Below are positions 56,571 to 64,000 of a stretch of DNA of 64,000 bases, one piece after another. The stretch is from Diadophis punctatus similis (taxonomy: Eukaryota; Chordata; Lepidosauria; Squamata; Dipsadidae), in NCBI GenBank assembly GCA_023053685.1, contig JALIGW010000010.1, forward strand, positions 10,449,919 to 10,513,918. The letters are read 5' to 3'. The translations under genes were made by a program, and so were the position numbers. Position 1 is the stretch's first letter, and every line of letters starts with the position of its first letter. The notes under the pieces are model-generated. The model saw only the letters and a program-made list of their open reading frames with translations, made no database searches and was not told where the DNA came from.

Positions 56571-58315
56571 CCGTGGTGGCGAACCTATGGCACGCGTGCC
56601 ACAGGTGGCACGCGGAGCCATTTCGGCTGGCACGCCACGGGTCCGGCACATTCTACTTCCGGGTTTCTGGCGCGCATGTGCAGAGCTGCTAGAGCTACCC
56701 GAAGCAGAAGGAGGAGGGGCGGTTTTGCAGGCTGGGCGGCTCGCTTAACCGCTCCCTTCTCCTGCTCCAAGCCTCGCACTCCGGGCACCAGCCGGAACGC
56801 GATGCTGGCAGGAGGAGAAGGGGGCGGTTTCGCAGGCTGGGCGGCTCGCGTAACCGCCCCCTTCTCCTTCTCCTGCCAGCATCGCGTTCCGGCTGGTGCC
56901 CGGAGTGCGAGGCTTGGAGCAGGAGAAGGAAGCGGTTACGCGAGCCGCCCAGCCTGCGAAACCGCCCCCTTCTCCTGCTCCAAGCCTCGCACTCCGGGCA
57001 CCAGCCGGAACGCGATGCTGGCAGGAGAAGGAGAAGGGGGCGGTTTCGCAGGCTGGGCGGCTCGCGTAACCGCCCCCTTCTCCTTCTCCTGCCAGCATCG
57101 CGTTCCGGCTGGTGCCCGGAGTGCGAGGCTTGGAGCAGGAGAAGGGAGCGGTTACGCGAGCCGCCCAGCCTGCGAAACCGCCCCCTTCTCCTGCTCCAAG
57201 CCTCGCACTCAGGGCACCAGCCGGAACGCGATGCTGGCAGAAGGAGAAGGGGGCGGTTTCGCAGGCTGGGCGGCTCGCGTAACCGCCCCCTTCTCCTTCT
57301 CCTGCCAGCATCGCGTTCCGGCTGGTGCCCGGAGTGCGAGGCTTGGAGCAGGAGAAGGGAGCGGTTACGCGAGCCGCCCAGCCTGCGAAACCGCCCCCTT
57401 CTCCTGCTCCAAGCCTCGCACTCCGGGCACCAGCCGGAACGCGATGCTGGCAGGAGAAGGAGAAGGGGGCGGTTTCGCAGGCTGGGCGGCTCACGTAACC
57501 GCCCCCTTCTCCTTCTCCTGCCAGCATCGCGTTCCGGCTGGTGCCCGGAGTGCGAGGCTTGGAGCAGGAGAAGGGAGCGGTTACGCGAGCCGCCCAGCCT
57601 GCGAAACCGCCCCCTTCTCCTGCTCCAAGCCTAGCACTCCGGGCACCAGCCGGAACGCGATGCTGGCAGGAGAAGGAGAAGGGGGCGGTTTCGCAGGCTG
57701 GGCGGCTCGCGTAACCGCTCCCTCCTCCTTCTCCTGCCAGCATCACGTTCCGGCTGGTGCCCGGAGTGCGAGGCTTGGAGCAGGAGAAGGGGGCGGTTTC
57801 GCAGGCTGGGCGGCTCGCGTAACCGCTCCCTTCTCCTGCTCCAAGCCTCGCACTCCGGGCACCAGCCGGAACGTGATGCTGGCAGGAGAAGGAGGAGGGA
57901 GCGGTTACGCGAGCCGCCCAGCCTGCGAAACCGCCCCCTTCTCCTTCTCCTGCCAGCATCACGTTCCGGCTGGTGCCCGGAGTGCGAGGCTTGGAGCAGG
58001 AGAAGGGGGCGGTTTCGCAGGCTGGGCGGCTCGCGTAACCGCTCCCTCCTCCTTCTGCTGTCAGCCTCACGTTCCGGCTTGTGCCCGGAGTGCGAGGCTT
58101 GGAGCAGGAGGAGGAGGGGGCGGTTACACGTGCGCAGTAGATGTGCGCATGCGCGGTGTGGGCGCGTGCGTGGTGCAGGCGCGTGCATGTAGGTGTGGGT
58201 GCGCATGCGCAAGGGGGGGTGCGCATTGCATTTTGGGTAGTGGCACGCGGGAGCGCTGGTGGGTGTGCGCGCGCCTATTTTTGGCACGCCGAGAGAAAAA
58301 GGTTCGCCACCGCTG
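56571..58315. mobile_element. Non-autonomous hAT element 2 (1745 bp) with inverted-module array
   Basis: Ends CCGTGGTGGCGAACC and GGTTCGCCACCGCTG are inverted, flanked by GCATATAG (56563-56570 and 58316-58323). The centre (56700-58130) is an array of alternately inverted modules. The 493- and 553-codon frames on the two strands are artefacts of that array. Confidence 0.8.
56700..58130. repeat. Array of alternately inverted ~108-bp modules
   Basis: A 34-bp GC-rich core (GCGGTTTCGCAGGCTGGGCG plus GCTCGCGTAACCGC) recurs about every 108 bp (starts near 56718, 56824, 56932, 57040 and so on to 58010; 13 copies), alternating with a ~74-bp linker (GCCAGCATCGCGTTCCGGCT ... GAGTGCGAGGCTTGGAGCAG). The linker flips orientation at almost every step; the core usually flips too. 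The ~216-bp higher-order unit is thus a chain of perfect hairpins. Confidence 0.9.
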
Positions 58316-58831
58316 GCATATAGCATATAGCATATAGAATACAGAATAGAATAGAATAGAAAATAATGGAATGGAATGGAATGGAATAGAATGTTGGAAT
58401 GGAATAGAATGTTGGAATGGAATGGAATGGAATAGCATATAGCATATAGCATATAGAATATAGAATACAGGATAGAATAGAATAGAATAGAATGGAATGG
58501 AATGGAATGGAATGGAATGGAATGGAATGGAATAGAATAGAATAGAATAGAATAGAATAGAATAGAATAGAATAGAATGTAGGAATGGAATGGAATGGAA
58601 TGGAATGGAATGGAATGGAATGGAATGGAATAGCATATAGCATATAGAATACAGGATAGAATAGAATAGAATAGAAAATAATAATGGAATGGAATGGAAT
58701 GGAATGGAATGGAATGGAATGGAATGGAATGGAATAGAATAGAATAGAAAATATGGAATGGAAAATGGAATGGAATGGAATGGAATGGAATAGAATAGAA
58801 TAGAATAGAATAGAATAGAATAGAATAGAAT
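58316..58831. repeat. CATATAG / AATAG / GGAAT microsatellite tract
   Basis: Interleaved blocks of (GCATATA)n, (GAATA)n and (GGAAT)n with two or three higher-order repeats (each ending in AATGTTGGAATGG or AATGTAGGAATGG). The tract ends at a CR1 3' end (58832). Confidence 0.95.
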
Positions 58832-59115
58832 AACAGAGTTGGAAGGGACCTTGGAGGTCTTCTAGTCCAACCCCCTGCTTAGGCAGGAAACCCTACACCA
58901 CTTAAGACAAATGGTTTTCCAACATCTTTAAAACTTCCAGTGTTGGAGCATTCACAACTTCTGGAGGCAAGCTGTTCCACGGATTAATTGTTCTCAATGT
59001 CAGGAAATTTCTCCTTAGTTCTAAGCTGCTTCTCTCCTTGATTAGTTTCCACCCATTGCTTCTTGTCCTACCCTCAGGTGCTTTGGAGAATAGGTTGACT
59101 CCTTCTTTCTGCCTT
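58832..59115 (-). mobile_element. CR1 3' fragment with AATAG/GGAAT tail
   Basis: ACAGAGTTGGAAGGGACCTT to about 59115, closely like the CR1-a 3' end (AACATCTTTAAAACTTCCAG, GGATTAATTGTTCTCAATG). The microsatellite at 58316-58831 is attached to its 3' terminus. Confidence 0.85.
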
Positions 59116-59226
59116 GTCCACCTAAGAACCTCTCGAGTGGGTTAGAAGAGGAGGAAGAGTCAGGGAGAAAGAGAGAGGATCCCAAGATCAGATTATGGAG
59201 CAAGCTCCCTTGTGATTCTGGTTGTG

Positions 59227-59838
59227 TGTTGTGACCCAGCCTTAGCAGAACCAAGAAGCAGACTCCTTGTCCTGAAAAACCCCTCTTTATTTATCTACTG
59301 TCGAAAAGTCCAGCCAATAATCCTTCAAAGTGTTAACTGCAATAACAGACCTTATCAGTTCCTTGGGATACTTGCCAGGCCAGGAGCTTCTAGCCGCAAA
59401 GCTGTAAATTAAGTTCTGGCAAACAGTCTCTGAGGCAGGAACCACTATAAGCAAATCTTCCAAAAGAAATTGGATTGGTTGTCTCCTGCAACCACCCGTC
59501 CTCTTTCCTCCTATTTATTCCCCAGCCAGGGAGGGGCCATTCAGTGTCCACATGTGCCTTTCTTCCCAAGTCGGCTCCTTGTCCTCAGTTGTTCTCCTCT
59601 CCTAACAGCTCTGTGCATATGTGCATCTGGAACAGGCCCCAGCTGTTTGTTCTCCCCACTTATCTCCCACTCCGAAGGCAGTTGGGAAATGTCTGAGGGC
59701 CCTGGCTCTATCTCTGCTTCCGATGCAGAGCATCCATCAGAGCCTTCCCCAGACTCCAGAACTGGCACAAGTTCCTCCCCAACCGCCTCATCGTCCGAGT
59801 CTGCCGCCAGCTCTGCTGGCAGCTGGCGGGCCACAACA
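59227..59838 (-). repeat. Solo LTR, 612 bp
   Basis: On the minus strand it begins TGTTGTGGCCCGCCAGC and ends GGGTCACAACA, with inverted TGTTGTG/CACAACA termini, a TATA-like AATAAATAGG (about 59510) and a polyadenylation signal AATAAAG (about 59290). The flanks TTGTG and CTGTG match at 4 of 5 bases. No internal element is present. Gypsy or BEL type is not resolved. Confidence 0.65.
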
Positions 59839-59883
59839 CTGTGCAGTGATCCTTTAAGCTCATCCTGTCTCCCAGTACTTTGA

Positions 59884-60787
59884 AAGACAGGTCCTATCAT
59901 CCAGAGCCACCTTCCACACTGTGATATCTTGTGCTGTTGGGAGTTTTAGTCCCGGTACATACATCTAGAGAACTTCAAGTTGGTAGAAAAATCTTATCTA
60001 GCCACCGGACCTCCCTGCCTATCATTTTTGAAGATCTGAGTTTTAAAAGTAGTTGGGCAGCTTAGACATCTGGTTTCCCACTTTGTTCCAAGCCTACTTG
60101 AGACAGGAGACGTCTCAAGGAACCCAATCTGCTATGGTGGTCTTTTCATTGTGATTGCTGAACTATATGCTTGGTCTGTTATGGTTCTGTTTTACGATAC
60201 CCATGACGGAGAAGGACTTCAAGCTGTGGCATTTGAGAGAAGAACATCAGTGTTTACAATATAAAAAGCTTCATTCATCAATAAAGATAACGTGAAACCA
60301 GGAAGAGAGGTGACCAAACCTGAAAAGGAAGCACTAGGCAAGAGTGTCCATGGGATTTGATAAAAAAAATCAAGATGGCAGCAATGATAAGGCAAATGAG
60401 GCTCCACCCACAATCTGATGACATAAAAAGGAGGTGGAGCCAAAGGAAACGTGCAGATGAAGGGGAAGAACGAAGAGGGAACGAAGTGCAGAGAACACCC
60501 CCCCTCCGGGGTTGTTGGAGAAAAGCAACAAAAAAGGCACTAAGAAAAGAGCAGACGACTGCTAGAAAAGGAGCGAGAGAGAGAGGGACTAAACGGTTAG
60601 GAGACCATCTGGCATGATGGGAGAAGCAAGAAGAGCGAATGGATGAGAAGTGCGGAGAAAGGGCAGAGATGATGGAGAAGGAAAGGAGGAATGGAGCTAG
60701 GAACACTATGAAAGAGGTGTAACATTCAAGTGAGACAGACTAGAGCCAGGAGGAACAGAAAGGGGATTAGTAAACACACACATATAC

Positions 60788-60790
<3 letters not shown>
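59884..60790. other. No gene recognised
   Basis: Mixed sequence. A segment near 60363-60430 has CAAGATGGCAGCAATGATAA and paired GGCTCCACCC/GGTGGAGCC, resembling a LINE 5' end or MITE, but I could not assign it. Confidence 0.4.
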
Positions 60791-60794
<4 letters not shown>

Positions 60795-60871
<77 letters not shown>

Positions 60872-61040
60872 GAAGGAAGGAAGGAAGGAAGGAAGGAAGG
60901 AAGGAAGGAAGGAAGGAAGGAAGGAAGGAAGGAAAAAGAAAGAGAAAAGTGGAGAAAAGGAAGACGCCAAAGGAATGGATTAGTCAGATTGGCCAAGTTT
61001 ACCCAGCCAAATCCCTCCAAGAACTAATAGCTGCATAAAA

Positions 61041-61108
<68 letters not shown>

Positions 61109-61211
61109 AAAAAGTGGAGAAAAGGAAGATGCCAAAGGAATGGATTAGTCAGATTGGCCAAGTTTACCCAGCCAAATCCCTCCAAGAACTAATAGCTGCA
61201 TAAAAAAGAAA

Positions 61212-61272
<61 letters not shown>

Positions 61273-61329
61273 AGTTAGGAAGGAAGGAAGACAGAAAGAA
61301 GGAAGGAAGGAAGGAAGAAGAAAGAAGAC

Positions 61330-61384
<55 letters not shown>

Positions 61385-61480
61385 GAAAGAAAAGTTAGGA
61401 CGGAAGGAAGGAAGGAAGGAAGGAAGGAAGGAAGGAAGGAAGGAAGGAAGGAAGGAAGGAAGGAAGGAAGAAAGAAAGAA
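60795..61480. repeat. GA / GAAA / GGAA microsatellites with duplicated unique segment
   Basis: Purine runs (GA)n, (GAAA)n and (GGAA)n are separated by two copies of an ~88-bp segment (60951-61038 and 61120-61207; GAAAAGGAAGAYGCCAAAGG ... AACTAATAGCTGCATAAAAA). The duplication lies within the array, consistent with unequal exchange or slippage. Confidence 0.9.
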
Positions 61481-61486
61481 AGAAAG

Positions 61487-61556
61487 TTATATGGCCGCCC
61501 TGAGTCCTACGGGAGTGGGGCGGCATACAAAAACGACCAAAATAAATAAATAAATA
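61487..61556 (+). repeat. L2-like 3' terminal fragment
   Basis: TATATGGCCGCCCTGAGTCC ... GGGGCGGCATACAAA ending in (AATA)n, the short L2/SINE tail also seen (minus strand) at 20830-20910. Confidence 0.65.
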
Positions 61557-61664
61557 ATTTTTAATCAGGAACCCACCCACCCCGGTCAATGGTGTCCCTC
61601 TTTACCAATGTTAAAATCTGGTCACCTTACTATACACTGAGGTTTCAAAAATCTGACTTGGTGA

Positions 61665-62125
61665 CATTTATTTATTGATTTAAATTTATTAGAGTTGCCC
61701 AATTCCCCCCAAAATTGATAAAAATAGAGAAAAGATAAAACCACTTATACAGCCCAGATTAAAATGATATAAAGGTGAAATGAATTACACAAAATAAAGC
61801 AAAATGATTCTTATAAGCCAGAGAGATATCAGGCCACAGAACAGACCTCAGGACATTGAATAACTGAGGTAATAACAATAATTCTGCCAAAATGTTCTTT
61901 GCATCCCCCCCCCCCATTAAACTGAATAACAATGCACTGTCAGCTAGAAAGTGATTGGTGGGGCCCAGGAGAGCCTTTTCTGCACTGGCACCTGCCATTT
62001 GGAATATCATTTCCCCAAGATTAGATTCTCCCTGTCAGCATTTTATAAGGCCTTGAAAACTTGGTTTTGTACTGTTGCATAAAAGTGAGATGGCCAGCTA
62101 CATCAATTAATAAAATAAATAAAAT
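61665..62125 (+). mobile_element. L2-like LINE remnant
   Basis: 61950-62090 translates, with degradation, as the L2 C-terminus (RRAFSALAPAIWNIISPRLD, then a KTW-like end). It is followed by AATAAAATAAATAAA. The leftmost part has an ATTTATTTATTG stretch that may be a separate opposite-strand tail. Confidence 0.55.
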
Positions 62126-62671
62126 TCATGAAAGAAATGTGATATATTTCCAGCATTGTTTGATCTATTTGTTTATTTGTTCATGTGAATAGATTACTGC
62201 AGGTAGAAAATATCTTGAACAGACAAAATATATTGTGGCATACTCTAACCTGGTAATCTGTAATCATGTGCAGCTTGATTAGTTTATGCCATTAATTAAG
62301 GGCAAACTTTTGCTGATCTTCCTAGCACTGCTTCAGTCCAAAGAATGGATAATATTTCCAGATTTATCATCACAAATGATAAACCACAGAGTAAGCGACC
62401 AACAAAATTGAAAAGTACAGATATACAAGTGCATTATGAGTGAAATTCTAATTCAGTTTAATTTTAAGACTGTTCTGACTTATTATTTTTTCTAACATTT
62501 AAAAAAGTATATGAATTTTTAATTACATGTAGATGAACTATAATTGTTATCACAAAGAATTCCATCTCGTTGTTTGTGACCCAATCATTTCTTCAAGATT
62601 GTCAATCAATAACTCTTGAGTTAAATCTTGCTTGTGATCTGTAATGCACATTTTAGTAAGAATACATGTAA

Positions 62672-62878
62672 TCTTACTGGTTTGGCATAGTGGTTAAGCA
62701 CCAGGCTAGAGATTGTGAAATCTAATCATGCCTTAGGCACACAGCCAGCACTCATTCTCAAACCTGGGAAGAAGGCAATGGCGAATCACTTTTGAAAAAC
62801 CTTGCCAAGAGAACTGCAGGGACTAATCCAGGCAGTCACCAGGATTCAATATTGACTCAAAGACACCAATATAAATAA
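62672..62878 (+). repeat. Sauria/Squam1-type SINE, second copy
   Basis: A-box TGGCATAGTGGTTAAGC, body GAAGGCAATGGCGAATCACT and AACTGCAGGGACTAATCCAG, and tail CAGTCACCAGGATTCAATATTGACTCAAAGACACCAATATAAA. It is closer to the family consensus at its 3' end than the 1472 copy. Confidence 0.85.
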
Positions 62879-62949
62879 ATGCATTTAGTTATAATCCTGT
62901 ATTTAACATCTAAAATAATGTATGTTTTCCTTATAATGTGTTTATGTTA

Positions 62950-63290
62950 TAGATAGTCATTGGCTTACAACAGGTAGCTTAACAGCTGTTCAAAGTTACA
63001 ATGGGAACCAAAAGTAAAGTTCCAACTGCACCCAAGATTATGACCCTTCACAAAGCCTCTGTAATTACATTACTCGGATTTGGCCTTTCTAGAAGAGGTG
63101 GCCATTTTGAGTCATGTGATAGTACCCAGAAGTGATCACAAATTACAATGATTGATTTCCAAGTCCCACTTAATTGCAGTTTTTTCCCCCTGGTCACATG
63201 ATCACATGACATGTGGGGCTTTCATAGCAGGCCTGGACATAAGAGTGCGGGACATCCAGGGCCTTCATTGCACGGCCACTTGTATAATTG
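62950..63290 (+). repeat. DNA-transposon-like repeat fragment
   Basis: TAGTCATTGGCTTACAACAG, GTTCAAAGTTACAATGG and GGTCACATGATCACATGACA resemble a MITE-like squamate repeat that begins with GTAGTCCTCGACTTA. The right end is not clear. Confidence 0.4.
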
Positions 63291-63928
63291 TGTGATTTAC
63301 TGAGACTTTGCAGTTAGCATACCTTTTCTTCTTTTGTGGCTGTTGTGTGTGGGACCAGTGGAGTGAAGCTTGTGTGCACCTTACAAGAAAAGTAAATACT
63401 TTTTTCATTCATTCATGTTGTATTATATTCTTACCTTTAATATTTTCCCAGTTTTTCCTTTAAATTGAGTACAGTAGAGATTTGTATCATGATATGCATA
63501 TTCCTTCCTCTGCCTCCCTAACTTTAATGGTATTTAACATTAGTTTGCTGTTTTTAAAACAGTTTTTTTAATATTCCAAGGTATTCCTTCCTTTACAGTA
63601 AAGTATTTAGAGCAGAAAGCAGCGAAGCTAATTACAACCACAACAAATTCTTCTAAAGGACACTGAGCTCACACATTCACTTTCTAATCACTTTTGGAGA
63701 TTACCTATTCAACTACAAGAAAAAAATTCTTGCATTACTGTCTTCCCCTCACCCAAACTGATGATAAATCATTCTGAACCATTCTGTCTCTCTCTCTATT
63801 TACATGATAGTACTATACCTTGCCATTGTCTTTTTGTTTGACCGGTGATATCTTTGATAAGATCAAACTCCACTTCAGCCAAGCATGGAGACAAGAAGCA
63901 AAGAAAAACAATAACTCTGAATTTAAAG

Positions 63929-64000
63929 ATGAAGATTGTCACTGCGTTTGTTTGTTTTTTGTATTTGTCAGCTGTGCTTCCAGTCTCAGTCTGTAGTCTG
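63929..64000 (+). CDS. Candidate signal-peptide coding start (runs off the window)
   Basis: ATG at 63929 (A at -3, A at +4) opens MKIVTAFVCFLYLSAVLPVS and continues to the last base without a stop. The pattern is a textbook signal peptide: a short basic start, a 12-15 residue hydrophobic core and a small-residue region. I do not recognise the protein. A 24-codon frame can arise by chance and the position inside a presumed intron argues against a gene. A short upstream ATG frame (63885) ends before it. Confidence 0.25.
   Translation, partial: MKIVTAFVCFLYLSAVLPVSVCSL

Larger units (their letters stand above)
55220..64000 (+). other. Presumed intron 1 of the SLC7A10-like gene
   Basis: No acceptor followed by a helix-1 continuation (NIIGSGIF-like) was found to the end of the window, so at least 8.8 kb of intron is implied. 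It is filled with the repeats listed separately. Confidence 0.55.

Noticed and set aside
56676..58337. Very long overlapping frames on both strands (553 and 493 codons)
   Set aside because: They arise from a stop-free GC-rich inverted array whose period (~216 bp) is a multiple of three; repeated content on both strands and no known domain.

Overview
The window looks like repeat-rich nuclear DNA of a squamate reptile, most likely an advanced snake. The repeat set points there: CR1/L3 LINEs whose 3' tails run into AATAG/GGAAT microsatellites, Sauria (Squam1-type) tRNA SINEs, L2, L1 and R4-like LINEs, DIRS, chromodomain Ty3/Gypsy elements, and hAT and other MITE-like DNA transposons. All family names come from recognising motifs by eye; no database search was run. 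Only one host exon is convincing. It is exon 1 of a LAT-family amino-acid transporter, best matched to SLC7A10 (Asc-1), on the + strand at 55030-55219. The 8.8 kb after its splice donor would be intron 1.

Layout. 1-1410 holds R4/Dong-like LINE debris and 1472-1700 a Sauria SINE. From 1917 to 34666 the sequence is best read as ONE old class-I-like endogenous retrovirus. Its two 566-567 bp LTRs (1917-2482, 34100-34666; about 5% different) are flanked by the same 4 bp (ATGG). About 4 kb of proviral sequence has been spread over 32.7 kb by nested insertions. An L1 (2835-19730, 15 bp target duplication) sits in the leader. Inside it lie a full-length-sized CR1 (CR1-a), which is itself split by a second, nearly intact CR1 (CR1-b, about 6151-11865), a HAL1-like element (copy 1) and a hAT MITE. 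Downstream, a second HAL1-like copy (20305-25064) carries an L2 insertion. A TA-flanked DNA transposon (25129-32040) carries a palindromic MITE and a 5.9 kb DIRS element, which in turn contains a SINE.

34667-54424: a related ERV LTR (35855-41033) is split by a young, internally deleted chromovirus (36052-40661, 5 bp duplication). Further on are another TA-flanked MITE, a perfect 68 bp-arm inverted repeat (43208-43369), a Rex/L2-like LINE split by a hAT MITE, the 3' end plus LTR of a third chromovirus (+ strand), a GC-rich TA-flanked MITE, and a degenerate chromovirus (48537-54424). Two tandem palindromes (54603-54988) abut the 5' UTR of the SLC7A10-like exon.

55220-64000 (presumed intron 1): CR1 3' fragments, two adjacent hAT elements (the second with a 1.4 kb array of alternately inverted modules), CATATAG/AATAG/GGAAT and GAAA/GGAA microsatellites, a solo LTR, L2 debris and a second Sauria SINE. 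A short signal-peptide-like reading frame runs off the end. No prokaryotic operon, CRISPR array, rRNA or functional tRNA gene was seen. The retroelement genes act only within their own copy cycles (RT, endonuclease, integrase, recombinase), and almost all are broken. CR1-b is the closest to intact.
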